Shown: positions 45,658-56,012, counted from the stretch's first letter. The stretch is 64,000 bases of DNA from JBDHZU01 sp039812085 (GCA_039812085.1 JBDHZU010000001.1:1-64000), one strand, 5' to 3'. The notes: generated from the letters alone by a model not told the origin. Translations and numbers: made by a program.

Positions 45658-47055
45658 ATGGGGGAAAAGCGGTTTCTTGCAGTCTTGGCTGCGCTCACAC
45701 TGTCGATCATCACCATGGCCTATCCGGCAGTAGCGGCCTCACCATCTCCCAGTAAGTCACCCGTACCCGTCGGTCACTGGTCGCCGATCCCAGGTTCGAC
45801 CGCTAAGGCCCCACCGGCATTGGGTGCCAAGAGTTGGCTGATTGCGGATGCCACCACTGGTTCCGTCCTAGCCGAAAGCAACGGCCAGTTGCCGTTACCG
45901 CCCGCGAGCACTCTCAAAACCTTGACTGCACTGACCCTCGCACCTCGCTTGCAGGGCGATTCCATCTACACCGCAGTCAACCAAGACATCGCGGCGGACG
46001 GTTCTCACGTGGGCCTCGTGGCGGGTGCGACGTATACCGTCAATGACCTTTTCCAAGGCTTGCTGCTGCATTCCGGTAATGACGCTGCCAGCGCATTGGC
46101 CAATGCCAATGGCGGATGGGCCGTCACGCTGCAGCAGATGGCGAGCGAAGCACAGCGACTCGGACTGAATCACACCGTCGTGAAGAACCCCTCCGGGCTA
46201 GATGCGGCAGGCCAGGTATCGACCGCACAAGATCTCGCAACCATTCTGCGCGGACTGATCGATGAGCCCGCCGGACGCAAGCTGTTCAACACGATGTCCT
46301 ACGACTTCCCCGGTAATCCCAGCAGCGGCACCCGCAGCACGTACCAAATCGCGAGTGAGGACCGACTGCGGTTGTCCGGCTACCCCGGCGCGATCGCTGG
46401 CAAGACCGGGTTCACCACCCATGCCGGACGCACGTTCGTCTCAGCGGCAGAACGCAATGGCCATACCCTGGTGCTGGCACTCATGCAGATTGATGGCCCC
46501 ACCTTGAACGCCGCGCGTGACCTCATGGATTGGGGCTTCGCCAACGTCGACAAGGTGCAACCTGTGGGGCAACTTCCGACCGCCTCACCGCAGGTCGAGA
46601 CGCTCACTGCCGCCCCGGCGGCTCAACTGACGTTGGACGGCAAACCAAGCGGTAAGCAGCCGATGCGGGCTACCTCTGGCACCACGGGCGGCAAGAGCAC
46701 CGCAGTCGCAATTCCGGCAGCGCAGCAGCAGTCGCAACCCGATACCGATACCCAAGCCGACGCTGAATCAGCACCCGTGAGCAATTCGGTCACCCTGACT
46801 CATTCAGCAACAGCCAAGGCGACACCGTTGTGGCGCAGCGTGTTGAACACGGTGCTCATCATTCTTGGACTGCTGATTGCAGCGGTCGTTGCACTGCGCA
46901 TCCGCGCCGTCAAACGGCAGCGGGAACGAGCAGAGCAACGGCGAGCAGCCCAAGCAGCCTCAGCTAGCTGGAACGAATCCGATTCGTTCGTACGCCTGCC
47001 CGAGGGTGCGAGCCGCGACTTCTCGCGCCGCGTGGGCCCCAGCAGCCATCATTGA
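45658..47055 (+). CDS. D-alanyl-D-alanine carboxypeptidase (S11/PBP5 family)
   Basis: 465 residues. Signal peptide ([21 protein letters not shown]), Pro/Ser-rich spacer, then the serine peptidase domain with S84-T-L-K87, S139-G-N141 and K249-T-G251, the three active-site motifs of penicillin-binding proteins. A C-terminal membrane helix ([21 protein letters not shown]) and a basic tail follow a Thr/Ser/Gln-rich linker. It trims the terminal D-Ala of peptidoglycan stem peptides outside the membrane. No good ribosome site precedes ATG 45658. The last 96 bases overlap the convergent trpS gene. Confidence 0.9.
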   Translation: MGEKRFLAVLAALTLSIITMAYPAVAASPSPSKSPVPVGHWSPIPGSTAKAPPALGAKSWLIADATTGSVLAESNGQLPLPPASTLKTLTALTLAPRLQGDSIYTAVNQDIAADGSHVGLVAGATYTVNDLFQGLLLHSGNDAASALANANGGWAVTLQQMASEAQRLGLNHTVVKNPSGLDAAGQVSTAQDLATILRGLIDEPAGRKLFNTMSYDFPGNPSSGTRSTYQIASEDRLRLSGYPGAIAGKTGFTTHAGRTFVSAAERNGHTLVLALMQIDGPTLNAARDLMDWGFANVDKVQPVGQLPTASPQVETLTAAPAAQLTLDGKPSGKQPMRATSGTTGGKSTAVAIPAAQQQSQPDTDTQADAESAPVSNSVTLTHSATAKATPLWRSVLNTVLIILGLLIAAVVALRIRAVKRQRERAEQRRAAQAASASWNESDSFVRLPEGASRDFSRRVGPSSHH

Positions 47056-47970
47056 TTCCAGCTCTGCTGGATCGGCCAAATAGTCCTGAGTTGTCCGAGC
47101 GAACTGCTCAGCAAACCCCGCCACAACCTCTGCTACCTCTGCCTTGAGTGGGCCGTACATCTGTCCCTGGTAACGAGCTTCGATCTGCGCGACGGGTTCA
47201 TTGGTAAATGCGGACAAGATGGTCAGCAGATTGGATACCCCGGGCTTGTTCTCGGGATCGAATCGCACCTCGGCTTCGCTATCGGTCACTGCCGACTTGA
47301 ACCGCTTGGTGATTGCCTTGGGATCGTCCAACAGGCCCACACAGCCACCGGGGAGGGACTTACTCATCTTTGCGCTCGGATCCTGCAGATCGAAGACCTT
47401 GGCGGTCTCTTTGATGATGAGCGCCTTAGGAACCGTGAACGTCTCGCCGAAGCGCTTGTTGAAACGTTGCGCGAGATCTCGGGTGAGTTCCAAATGTTGG
47501 CGTTGGTCTTCTCCCACCGGAACGCCGGCCGCTTGGTAGAGCAGGATGTCGGCCGCCTGCAGAATCGGGTAGGTCAACAATCCAACGGAGACCGATCCGG
47601 CACCGTCACGACTCATCTTGTCTTTGAACTGCGTCATTCGCTGAGCCTCGCCCAAACCAGTAATGCACTCCATGACCCAACTCAACTGGGCATGTTCAGG
47701 AACGTGGCTCTGCACGAATAGCGTCGAACGGTCCGGGTCGATGCCACAGGCCAATAGCTGCGCGTAGGACACCAAGGTTCGCTGCCGCAGCAACTGCGGG
47801 TCATGATCACGAGTGATCGCATGCAGGTCGACAACGCAGTAGAAGGCGTCGTACTCGTCCTGCAGTTGGGTCCAATTCTGCAAAGCGCCGAGGTAGTTCC
47901 CAATGTGGAAGGAGTCGGCGGTGGGCTGGATTCCCGAGAGAACACGTGGTCGAGCACCGGACGATGACAT
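46960..47970 (-). CDS. trpS: tryptophanyl-tRNA synthetase
   Basis: 336 residues, normal for bacterial Trp[24 protein letters not shown] holds the HIGH-type signature, MSKSLPG in [10 protein letters not shown] the KMSKS loop, and [19 protein letters not shown] the tryptophan/adenylate region. It charges tRNA-Trp. ATG 47970 starts the family sequence; upstream in-frame codons to 48030 would extend into the divergent gap. The 3' end overlaps the D,D-carboxypeptidase gene by 96 bases. Confidence 0.95.
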   Translation of the reverse strand: MSSSGARPRVLSGIQPTADSFHIGNYLGALQNWTQLQDEYDAFYCVVDLHAITRDHDPQLLRQRTLVSYAQLLACGIDPDRSTLFVQSHVPEHAQLSWVMECITGLGEAQRMTQFKDKMSRDGAGSVSVGLLTYPILQAADILLYQAAGVPVGEDQRQHLELTRDLAQRFNKRFGETFTVPKALIIKETAKVFDLQDPSAKMSKSLPGGCVGLLDDPKAITKRFKSAVTDSEAEVRFDPENKPGVSNLLTILSAFTNEPVAQIEARYQGQMYGPLKAEVAEVVAGFAEQFARTTQDYLADPAELESMMAAGAHAAREVAARTLGQAYERIGFVPAS

Positions 47971-47978
47971 GGCGCCAT

Positions 47979-47993
47979 TGTGGCAAAGCCACA
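47979..47993. repeat. inverted repeat in trpS divergent gap
   Basis: TGTGGC-AAA-GCCACA, six-base arms with a three-base centre, lies 9 bases before the trpS start and 44 before the divergent gene. It could be an operator or a leader hairpin for trpS. Confidence 0.35.
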
Positions 47994-48036
47994 CGGGAAC
48001 CAGCGGTATCAATTCAGTGATTGGCATCATGGGTCA

Positions 48037-48516
48037 GTGACGAATCCCGATCTACACCCAGATGATCAGCCACCGGCCCCGACTCGTAACGGTCCTCGTT
48101 GGTGGTTAGTCGCGATCCTGGCGTTCGTCGTGGTCTTCGGAGCGCTCATCACCTACATCCTCATCAATGTGGTGGACCCGGCAGAAGATGGCGCTGAATC
48201 TCCCACCGCGCTAGCCGGTCAGGTGCAGCGAATCTTGGTCGCCCGAGACGAGCCTGGATTAGCGTCGCTCGTACGACCTGAGTCGACCGCAGATGCGGCC
48301 GCTACCGCAGTCACCCGCACGCTGGATGTCACCGGCGCTCGCACCTTTACGGTCACTGCCAACGGTGATGTCATCAACGTCTCTGCCAGCGCGGTCACGG
48401 GACAGCCGTTATGCGCACAGTGGACGACGACTCATCTCAACGGCAAGTACTACCTGGCGAATATTCCTGCCCTGACGACTCAGGCGTGTCAGAACTCCGC
48501 TACGACAGGTGCGTGA
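48037..48516 (+). CDS. single-pass membrane protein of unknown function
   Basis: 159 residues. A proline-rich cytoplasmic N-terminus, one helix (WWLVAILAFVVVFGALITYILI) and an extracellular domain of about 115 residues with LAGQVQRILVARDEPGLASLV and a single Cys pair (LCAQW, TQACQN). No family recognised; the outside fold looks like a small NTF2/lipoprotein-type alpha-beta domain. GTG 48037 is chosen so that it does not run into trpS; frames from 47980 remain open. The end overlaps the convergent xth gene by 28 bases. Confidence 0.6.
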   Translation: MTNPDLHPDDQPPAPTRNGPRWWLVAILAFVVVFGALITYILINVVDPAEDGAESPTALAGQVQRILVARDEPGLASLVRPESTADAAATAVTRTLDVTGARTFTVTANGDVINVSASAVTGQPLCAQWTTTHLNGKYYLANIPALTTQACQNSATTGA

Positions 48517-49295
48517 TCACTCCACCGCTCGGCATAGCTGTCTGCCCGTCCCACCCAGACTCGGCGACATTGCTGAGCAATCCGGTCGGTGGCACTGATG
48601 TAGTCGATCCGCCATCCGGCATCGTTGTCGAAAGCCTTCCCTCGCCATGACCACCACGTGTACGGACCAGGAACTTGTCCAGCATGGTCACGCGCAAGAT
48701 CGTTCCACCCCTGAGCGAACCAACCGTCGAGGACGTCACGCTCACCTTCCAGGAAACCCGCCTTGCCGCGATTGCCCCGGTGATTCTTGATGTCTAATTC
48801 GCTGCGAGCAACGTTGAAGTCACCACAGACGAATGCTCCCCCACGACTGCTGTGTCGTTGTCGCAGCTGCGTCATCCGTTCGGTGATGCATTCGAGGTAG
48901 CGGTACTTCTCGTCTTGTCGGGGAGTATCGGCTTCGCCAGTGTGAATGTACGTCGATGCCACAGTGATCGAGCCCAACACCGGCACTGTCGTTCGCGCCT
49001 CGACCCATCGGCCGCTATCAACAAACTCGTCATGCCCGGTTCCCACCTGGATGTCGCGCAACGGAGTTTGCGAAAGGATCGCCACCCCTGCCCGACCTGC
49101 AGTAGATGCCGGAGCGTGGGCCAGATGCAGGTGACCAAGACCCGCATCGGCAAGTTCCTTGGCGAGTTGCTCATCACTGGCTCGGACTTCTTGCACACAC
49201 ATCACATCGGGCGATAAATCCGCCAACCAGGCCAACCCCTGCCGACGAGCAGCAGCCCGGATGCCGTTGACGTTGGCAGACAAGATGGTGACCAC
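48489..49295 (-). CDS. xth: exodeoxyribonuclease III
   Basis: 268 residues of the AP-endonuclease/exonuclease III fold. ILSANVNGIRAAARRQGLAWL gives the first Asn, VMCVQEVRASDEQL the catalytic Glu, STYIHTGEA the Tyr, VCGDFNVARSELDIKN the D/N pair, WWSWRGKAFDNDAGWRIDYI and RWSDHAPVVAEF the terminal Asp-His. It cuts at abasic sites and degrades 3' ends in base excision repair. Starts at GTG; divergent from the Gfo/Idh gene. Confidence 0.93.
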   Translation of the reverse strand: MVTILSANVNGIRAAARRQGLAWLADLSPDVMCVQEVRASDEQLAKELADAGLGHLHLAHAPASTAGRAGVAILSQTPLRDIQVGTGHDEFVDSGRWVEARTTVPVLGSITVASTYIHTGEADTPRQDEKYRYLECITERMTQLRQRHSSRGGAFVCGDFNVARSELDIKNHRGNRGKAGFLEGERDVLDGWFAQGWNDLARDHAGQVPGPYTWWSWRGKAFDNDAGWRIDYISATDRIAQQCRRVWVGRADSYAERWSDHAPVVAEF

Positions 49296-49335
49296 GAGTT
49301 GACCCTACGACGGGTAAGCAGTGTTGACTGGCGAC

Positions 49336-50370
49336 ATGGACGAACTCAATGTTGCGATCATCGGTTTCGGCTTGGCCGGTTCGGTGTTCCACGCGCCGTT
49401 GATCGCCAGTACGCCAGGACTTCGCCTAGCCGCGGTATCGACCTCCGACCCTCAACGGGCCACTGCTGCTGCCCGCTTCGGAAATGTGGCGGTCCACCCG
49501 AATGCGAGTGAACTCTTCGACGCTCACCCGGATCTGGATCTAGCGGTTATTGCGACTCCCAACATCGCTCATGCAGGTGGGGCGCGAGATGCCATTGAGC
49601 GTGGAATAGCGGTGGTTGTCGACAAGCCAATGGCATTGAATGCGATTGAGGCTGCCGAACTCGTGGATATGGCAGACGAGGCCCGGGTGCCACTCACGGT
49701 GTTCCAGAACCGGCGCTGGGACGGCGACTACCTGACCGTCAAGAAACTGATGGCCGACGGAGCATTCGGTCGAGTCACTCGAGTGGAGTCTCGCTTCGAG
49801 CGCTGGCGACCCACCCCCAAGGGCGGTTGGCGGGAAAATCTCCCACCCGAACAAGGGGGCGGCATTCTGTTGGATCTGGGTGCCCATCTGATCGACCAAG
49901 CCATCGCGCTGTGCGGACCGGTCGATGACGTGTACGCCGAGGTGGGAAGTGTGCGCGAGGGTTTGACGACCGACGACGATGCCTTCGTTGCCTTACAACA
50001 CGCGAACGGCAGTCATAGTCATCTGTGGATGTCGGCAGTCGCGGCTGATCTGGGACCACGCTTCCGCGTCTTGGGTACAACCGGCGGTTTCCATGTGGAT
50101 GGTCTGGATGGGCAAGAGCAAGCTCTACGCGACGGCGAGCTACCCAGCCAAACACCGAACTGGGGCGATGACGGTCGCACCGGGGTACTGACCGGGATCG
50201 AGGACGAGCAACAAGTCGCGCTCCTGCCCGGCGACTATCCCAATTTCTATGCCCAGGTGGAACAAGCGTTACGCGGAAATGCGCCGATGCCGGTTGATCC
50301 ACGAGATGCCGTTGAAGTGCTCGCGATCATTGAACAAGCTCGGGCAAGTGGCAGCACGGGCAACTACTGA
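49336..50370 (+). CDS. Gfo/Idh/MocA family NAD(P)-dependent oxidoreductase
   Basis: 344 residues. NVAIIGFGLAGSVFHAPLIA is the dinucleotide fold, VIATPNIAHAGGARDAIERG and VVVDKPMALNAIEA give the conserved EKP-type (DKP) lysine motif, and GGGILLDLGAHLIDQAIAL holds the GxHxxD catalytic histidine and aspartate. Family members oxidise hydroxyls of sugars or inositols. ATG 49336 is used; GTG 49321 is five codons earlier. The neighbours do not define the substrate. Confidence 0.88.
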   Translation: MDELNVAIIGFGLAGSVFHAPLIASTPGLRLAAVSTSDPQRATAAARFGNVAVHPNASELFDAHPDLDLAVIATPNIAHAGGARDAIERGIAVVVDKPMALNAIEAAELVDMADEARVPLTVFQNRRWDGDYLTVKKLMADGAFGRVTRVESRFERWRPTPKGGWRENLPPEQGGGILLDLGAHLIDQAIALCGPVDDVYAEVGSVREGLTTDDDAFVALQHANGSHSHLWMSAVAADLGPRFRVLGTTGGFHVDGLDGQEQALRDGELPSQTPNWGDDGRTGVLTGIEDEQQVALLPGDYPNFYAQVEQALRGNAPMPVDPRDAVEVLAIIEQARASGSTGNY

Positions 50371-50423
50371 ACTTAGATAGCGACTTGCAGCCTGTATCCG
50401 AAATGATCATTTAGCATCTCGGG

Positions 50424-52229
50424 GTGCGCAGCGCCCATTCATCCATCTGGTATCGAATCAGTATCTGTGCTGCATTCATCGTTCCCGTCACGCTATTCAC
50501 CGTCCATGCCACCCGCTTTAGCCGTTGGCTTATCGATGATGCACTGATCTCGTTCGCATACGCCCGGACTATTTCCGAAGGCGGCGGCATTGCCCAACAG
50601 CCAGGGGCAACGCCCTCAGAGGGCTATTCCAATCCCACGTGGACCTTTCTGCTGGCAGGTCTGAGGAAGATTGGGGTGTTCGATGCCGGACATACCTGGT
50701 TTGGGGTCCCCGACTACGTAGCGGTCATTCGCATTCTGGGCGTGGTTTTCTTCATCGGAACTTTGCTGGCTTTCTGGCTAGCTGCCCGCGCCCTATTCAG
50801 CAAGCAGCTCGCTGTTGCCGCCGTCGCCATCGGCGGAACGACTTTGGCGTGTGTGCCTTCCTACGTGATCTGGGCGATCGGCGGACTAGAGAATCCGCTC
50901 TACGGGTTCTTGATCGCGTTACTGGGAGCCCTACTTGTTCGCGCTGTGGCTAAGGGCGAATTGCTTGCCCCGCGATATGCCATCGGCACATCGGTCATCG
51001 TCCTTTTCGCGGCGGCTACCCGCCCCGACGGAGTGATCTATTACGGGGCATACCCACTGCTCATCCTGCTGCACATTCGCCAAACGCCCCTACGTCAAAG
51101 TGCGCGGGCTTTACTCACCAGTGCAGCCACATTCGCTATCCCGGCTGGACTATTCCTGTTGTGGCGACATGCGACCTTCGGTCTTTGGGTGCCGTTGACC
51201 GCGGTAGCGAAGGGGCAGGACGTTCCCACTCTGAAATCACTGGAGAAGCTCGCTGACATCGTCACCATCGCCACCCCTCTCGTGATCATTGTTTTTCTGC
51301 TGGTCGTCCTCGCAACTTTCGTCCGTATCTGGTTCTCAACTCCCACCCAGCGGGACGAGTTCTTGCCAGCATTCGTGGCGGTGGCGATCCCATTCCTACT
51401 TGCCGTTACAGCCTTTGTGGTGCTCAACCGCGACTGGGCGAGCCAAATGCGGTTCGGCACACCGATCTGGGTCAGCGCATCACTGGTTTTTGCCCTGTGT
51501 GTGACCTACCACGTCGCTGTGTCCAACCCGACGCCTGCGACCAGGACTCAATTAACCAAGGGGGGCCTAGCGATACTCGTCGCCAGCATGCTGTTTGGGC
51601 CTCTGGCATGGACAGCAGGACTCGCACAAGAGGAGGAGTTCCGCGGTCACCCCAGCGCCAACACCTGCATCGTGGTCGACGGTTACGGCAGAACCTTCAA
51701 TTACTACGCCGACGAACTCAATTTGCCCGATTCGTCAACCATTCTTGAGGCTGACATCGGAGGGCTCCTCATGACCAGTCGTCTTCGCGTTGTTGACCTG
51801 GCCGGACTCACTGATCCCACCATCGCCCGTTACCGCAAGCAGATCTACCAGCAGGATCGAGCGGTTGGTTCAGAGAATCTGCGGAACTACATCTTCGATG
51901 ACCTCAAACCGACGTTCATGCGGTTGCAATACAACTGGTACGTGGGGTTGGAAGACGACCCGCGGCTCACTCGCGACTACGTGAAGATCTTTGATTCTGG
52001 GCTACGCCCAAGTAGCCAACCTGATCAGGACTGGGCCCGGAAAGACAAACCCGGCCAAGACTGGGTGCGCAAAGATGCGCTAGCGCCAAACAGCGATGTG
52101 GATTCCCTTCGCTCAATCGCGAAGAAGCTGCACAAACGCTATGTCGCGCGGTACACCCGAACCAACCCATTGGGTGGCTGCGGAAATCTCCACGTTGGTG
52201 GCATCCCCACAAACCTTCCCACCGCCTGA
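50424..52229 (+). CDS. polytopic GT-C glycosyltransferase, AftB-like (paralog)
   Basis: 601 residues, about ten membrane helices. SRWLIDDALISFAYARTIS and SEGYSNPTWTF match the DDA and EGYSN motifs of the AftB-like protein at 19185; PSYVIWAIGGLENPLYGFLIALLGALL and VVDLAGLTDPTIARYR also align. The family adds terminal pentofuranose residues outside the membrane from polyprenyl-phosphate donors. Unlike the paralog it is not beside donor-synthesis genes. Its C-terminal tail carries a short tandem repeat, QDWARKD and QDWVRKD, at 52026-52076. GTG start. A hairpin-forming repeat follows the stop. Confidence 0.75.
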   Translation: MRSAHSSIWYRISICAAFIVPVTLFTVHATRFSRWLIDDALISFAYARTISEGGGIAQQPGATPSEGYSNPTWTFLLAGLRKIGVFDAGHTWFGVPDYVAVIRILGVVFFIGTLLAFWLAARALFSKQLAVAAVAIGGTTLACVPSYVIWAIGGLENPLYGFLIALLGALLVRAVAKGELLAPRYAIGTSVIVLFAAATRPDGVIYYGAYPLLILLHIRQTPLRQSARALLTSAATFAIPAGLFLLWRHATFGLWVPLTAVAKGQDVPTLKSLEKLADIVTIATPLVIIVFLLVVLATFVRIWFSTPTQRDEFLPAFVAVAIPFLLAVTAFVVLNRDWASQMRFGTPIWVSASLVFALCVTYHVAVSNPTPATRTQLTKGGLAILVASMLFGPLAWTAGLAQEEEFRGHPSANTCIVVDGYGRTFNYYADELNLPDSSTILEADIGGLLMTSRLRVVDLAGLTDPTIARYRKQIYQQDRAVGSENLRNYIFDDLKPTFMRLQYNWYVGLEDDPRLTRDYVKIFDSGLRPSSQPDQDWARKDKPGQDWVRKDALAPNSDVDSLRSIAKKLHKRYVARYTRTNPLGGCGNLHVGGIPTNLPTA

Positions 52230-52236
52230 GTCCGCT

Positions 52237-52259
52237 CTGTCAATCAGGCGACCTGACAG
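52237..52259. repeat. inverted repeat downstream of AftB-like paralog
   Basis: CTGTCA (52237-52242) pairs with TGACAG (52254-52259); a nested TCAGG-CGA-CCTGA hairpin lies inside. It sits eight bases after the stop and may terminate transcription, though no T run follows. Confidence 0.35.
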
Positions 52260-52337
52260 CGTACGGATAAGGCAATAGGAGACGACTCACAGCGCGTGGG
52301 CGAGACAGCGCAGTAAGTACCCCGGCAGACTCGTCGC

Positions 52338-54794
52338 GTGACGGAAACAGAGCTCACCCATCGACCAATTCCAACGCCCGAACAGCTTTCGCGGGCCTTC
52401 CTTAACGAGCTGATTCACGGGCAGGGCATTGACCTACGTCGAGCAACGGATAATGACAAGTACCAGGCGTTGTCTCGGCTGACCCGTGAATACCTCATGG
52501 ATAACTGGATCAACCGTTTATCCCGCCATATCGACGAAGCGCCCAAAGCCGTCGCCTATCTATCGGCGGAATACCTCCTCGGTCCGCAACTGGACAACGC
52601 CCTCGTCGCGTTCGGACTCAAAGAGATTGCTCGTGACGGATTAGCCGAACTCGATGTCGATCTGGACGATGTGCTCGCGGCCGAACCGGAGCCAGGACTA
52701 GGTAACGGCGGCCTGGGGCGCCTCGCCGCGTGCTACATGGATTCACTGGCGACGATGGGGATTCCTGCCATCGGCTACGGCATCCGTTACGAGTACGGGA
52801 TTTTCACGCAAACCTTTGTCGATCACAAACAGGTCGAGGTGCCAGACAAGTGGCTACAGAACGGCAACCCTTGGGAGTTCGCCCATACCGAGATGACCCA
52901 GATGATTGGCTTCGGCGGAACCGTTGAAGAAGTCGTTGACGACGCCGGAAACACTCGTAAACAGTGGATTCCTGACCACGTCGTCAATGCGGTTCCCTAC
53001 AACACCTTGGTACCGGGATACGGCGGTGCAGCAGTCAATACGTTGCGACTGTGGTCAGCCCAGTCACCCGACGAGTTCAACCTGGAGATTTTCAACGCTG
53101 GTGACTATCAGAAAGCCGTGCAACAACAGATTGACGCTGAAGTCCTCACCAAGGTCTTATACCCAGAGGATTCCACCGCCCAAGGCAAGCGGCTTCGCCT
53201 CTCGCAGCAGTACTTCTTCTCAGCCGCATCTATTCGCGATCTGATTGACCACGGGGTTCCGGCCAACTTCGACATTCGCCGGCTCCCAGAACGAGTCATC
53301 TTCCAACTCAACGACACCCATCCCGTCATTGCGATCCCAGAACTCATGCGAGTTCTGATTGATGACCACGGCTTCGACTGGGATGAAGCCTGGGGCATTA
53401 CGCGCCAGTGTTTCGCCTACACCTGCCACACCCTGCTGCCCGAAGCGTTGGAGGTGTGGGCTGTGGATCTGATGGAGAGCCTGCTGCCTCGGCACATGGA
53501 ACTCATCTACGAGATCAACGACTGGTTCTTGGACGAAGTCGCGAGCGCCTTCCCTGGTGATCACGACGTGCTTCGTCGAATGTCACTCGTGCAAGAGATC
53601 CCCTTCCGTGGCGTTCGGATGGCTCACTTAGCCGTGGTGGGATCGAGCAAAGTCAACGGGGTCGCCGAGTTGCACAGTCAACTGCTGCGCGACCGCGTGC
53701 TCAACGACTTCTCCGCGTTCGAGCCAGAGAAGTTCACCAATGTCACGAACGGAATCACTCCCCGACGCTTTATGCGAATCGCCAATCCGGGATTGTCAGA
53801 ACTCATCACCGACTCCTTGGGCAGCGACGAGTGGGTAACGAACCTTGATCTGCTCACGGGGCTGGAACCATTCGCTGATGACGAGTCTTTCCGGCAGCAG
53901 TTTGCTCAGATCAAGCGGGCAAATAAGGCTGCACTAGCCGACATACTTGCAACCCGAGACGGCATTGACATCTCCCCGGACACCATCTTCGATGTCATGG
54001 TCAAGCGCCTGCACGAATACAAGCGACAGACCTTGAAGCTGCTGCACATCGTCACGCTCTACCGTCGCCTCACAGAAGATCCAAGCGCACAGGTACTCCC
54101 CCGAACCGCGATCTTCGGCGCAAAGGCAGCGCCCGGTTACTGGATGGCCAAAGAGACGATTGAACTGATCTTGCGGGTGGGATCGACCATCAACAACGAC
54201 CCGAATATGACCGGGAAACTTGCGGTCGCATTCCCCGCCAACTACAACGTGCTCCTTAACGAATCAATCGTTCCGGCAGCCGAACTCTCTGAACAAATCT
54301 CCATGGCGGGCAAGGAAGCGTCTGGCACCGGAAATATGAAGTTCACGCTCAATGGCGCTCTGACCATCGGGACGCTGGACGGAGCAAACGTGGAGATCCG
54401 CAACCTGGTGGGGGCGGAAAACTTCTTCCTCTTCGGTCTCGACGTAGACGAGGTCACCGACCTACAGCAGTCGGGATACCAACCACGCGCATTCGTGGAC
54501 AAGGATCCAGAACTAGCAGCCACCATCGATGCACTCATGAGCGGCGAGCTCACTGAAGGAGACGTGTCCGCCGCTCAGGCAGTCATTGGGCATCTGCTGG
54601 ATCAGGACCCATTCATGGCACTGGCCGACTACCGCGCTTACGTGGACTGTCAGGACGAGGTCGAAGCACTCTATGCAGATCCGGACGAGTGGAACCGCAA
54701 GGCGATTCTCAATGTTGCCCGTGCGGGGTACTTCTCATCGGACCGCGCGATCCAGGACTACGTGGACGACATCTGGCACACGCAGCCCAACTAA
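52338..54794 (+). CDS. glgP: glycogen/starch phosphorylase
   Basis: 818 residues, the usual length of GT35 phosphorylases. AAEPEPGLGNGGLGRLAACYMDSL is the glucose-binding region, VIFQLNDTHPVIAIPELMR and VTNGITPRRFMRIANP are conserved, and EASGTGNMKFTLNGAL holds the pyridoxal-phosphate lysine K668 followed by TIGTLDGANVEI. It releases glucose-1-phosphate from alpha-1,4-glucan with phosphate. GTG 52338 starts directly at the family N-terminus. Convergent with icd with 3 bases between stops. Confidence 0.96.
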   Translation: MTETELTHRPIPTPEQLSRAFLNELIHGQGIDLRRATDNDKYQALSRLTREYLMDNWINRLSRHIDEAPKAVAYLSAEYLLGPQLDNALVAFGLKEIARDGLAELDVDLDDVLAAEPEPGLGNGGLGRLAACYMDSLATMGIPAIGYGIRYEYGIFTQTFVDHKQVEVPDKWLQNGNPWEFAHTEMTQMIGFGGTVEEVVDDAGNTRKQWIPDHVVNAVPYNTLVPGYGGAAVNTLRLWSAQSPDEFNLEIFNAGDYQKAVQQQIDAEVLTKVLYPEDSTAQGKRLRLSQQYFFSAASIRDLIDHGVPANFDIRRLPERVIFQLNDTHPVIAIPELMRVLIDDHGFDWDEAWGITRQCFAYTCHTLLPEALEVWAVDLMESLLPRHMELIYEINDWFLDEVASAFPGDHDVLRRMSLVQEIPFRGVRMAHLAVVGSSKVNGVAELHSQLLRDRVLNDFSAFEPEKFTNVTNGITPRRFMRIANPGLSELITDSLGSDEWVTNLDLLTGLEPFADDESFRQQFAQIKRANKAALADILATRDGIDISPDTIFDVMVKRLHEYKRQTLKLLHIVTLYRRLTEDPSAQVLPRTAIFGAKAAPGYWMAKETIELILRVGSTINNDPNMTGKLAVAFPANYNVLLNESIVPAAELSEQISMAGKEASGTGNMKFTLNGALTIGTLDGANVEIRNLVGAENFFLFGLDVDEVTDLQQSGYQPRAFVDKDPELAATIDALMSGELTEGDVSAAQAVIGHLLDQDPFMALADYRAYVDCQDEVEALYADPDEWNRKAILNVARAGYFSSDRAIQDYVDDIWHTQPN

Positions 54795-54797
54795 GGG

Positions 54798-56012
54798 CTA
54801 TGCCAGCGCGCGCTGCAGGTTCTCGTCGATAGCGGCGAGGAACTCTTGGGTGGTCAGCCAGCTCTGTTCTGGACCCACCAGCAATGCCAAGTCCTTGGTC
54901 ATCTGACCAGATTCGACTGTCTCGACACAGACTCGCTCCAGAGTTTCCGCGAACTCGGTCACTGCTGGAGTTCCGTCCATTCGACCGCGATGGGCCAATC
55001 CGCGTGTCCACGCGAAAATCGAGGCGATTGGGTTGGTCGAAGTCGCGTTGCCCTTTTGGTGCTCGCGGAAGTGGCGGGTCACGGTGCCGTGCGCCGCTTC
55101 GGCTTCCACCGTCTTGCCGTCTGGGGTCATCAGCACACTGGTCATCAAACCAAGCGAACCGAAGCCCTGGGCGACGGTGTCGGACTGGACGTCACCGTCG
55201 TAGTTCTTGCAGGCCCAGACGTAGCCGCCTTCCCACTTCATAGCGGCAGCCACCATGTCGTCGATGAGGCGGTGTTCGTAGGTCAGCCCGTTCGCTTCAA
55301 ACTCCGACTTGAACTCGGTCTCGTAGACCTCCGCGAAGATGTCTTTGAACCGGCCGTCGTACGCCTTGAGGATCGTGTTCTTGGTGGACAGATAGACCGG
55401 GTAGTTGCGGGTCAGTCCGTACCGCATCGACGCGCGCGCGAAGTCGCGGATCGAATCGTCCAGGTTGTACATCCCCATCGCGACACCGCCACCGGGGAAG
55501 TCGAACACGTCGAATTCCATCGGTTCCGAGCCGTCCTTGGGAGTGAACGTCATCGTCAGGGTTCCCTCGCCTGGAACCACAAAGTTGGTTGAGCGGTACT
55601 GATCACCAAAGGCATGGCGACCAATCACGATGGGCTTAGTCCAGCCGGGAACAAGTCGAGGAACGTTGCTGATGATGATGGGTTCACGGAAGATAACTCC
55701 ACCCAGGATGTTGCGGATAGTGCCATTGGGCGACTTCCACATCTCCTTGAGATCGAACTCCTCCACTCGAGCCTCATCCGGCGTGATCGTGGCGCACTTG
55801 ACGCCCACGCCGTACTTCTTGATGGCCTCCGCGGAATCAATGGTGATCTGGTCATTGGTGGCGTCACGACTCTCGATCCCGAGGTCGTAATACTTCAGGT
55901 CGATATCGAGATACGGCAGGATCAACTGCTCGCGGATGAATGACCAGATGATGCGGGTCATCTCGTCGCCGTCAAGTTCGACGACCGGATTCTCAACCTT
56001 GATCTTGCTCAT
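54798..56012 (-). CDS. icd: NADP-dependent isocitrate dehydrogenase (homodimeric type)
   Basis: 404 residues of the eukaryotic-like class. [19 protein letters not shown] opens the protein, [18 protein letters not shown] and [13 protein letters not shown] bind isocitrate through the Ser-Pro-Asn-Gly-Thr loop, [21 protein letters not shown] holds metal aspartates, and [24 protein letters not shown] the NADP site. It decarboxylates isocitrate to 2-oxoglutarate in the TCA cycle. GGAGAAGG precedes the ATG. Lies 38 bases after mdh on the same strand, so the two TCA genes may be co-transcribed. Confidence 0.96.
   Translation of the reverse strand: MSKIKVENPVVELDGDEMTRIIWSFIREQLILPYLDIDLKYYDLGIESRDATNDQITIDSAEAIKKYGVGVKCATITPDEARVEEFDLKEMWKSPNGTIRNILGGVIFREPIIISNVPRLVPGWTKPIVIGRHAFGDQYRSTNFVVPGEGTLTMTFTPKDGSEPMEFDVFDFPGGGVAMGMYNLDDSIRDFARASMRYGLTRNYPVYLSTKNTILKAYDGRFKDIFAEVYETEFKSEFEANGLTYEHRLIDDMVAAAMKWEGGYVWACKNYDGDVQSDTVAQGFGSLGLMTSVLMTPDGKTVEAEAAHGTVTRHFREHQKGNATSTNPIASIFAWTRGLAHRGRMDGTPAVTEFAETLERVCVETVESGQMTKDLALLVGPEQSWLTTQEFLAAIDENLQRALA

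Noticed and set aside
54846..55592. 248-codon frame antisense to icd
   Set aside because: No motifs or credible start context; icd is intact over the whole stretch.
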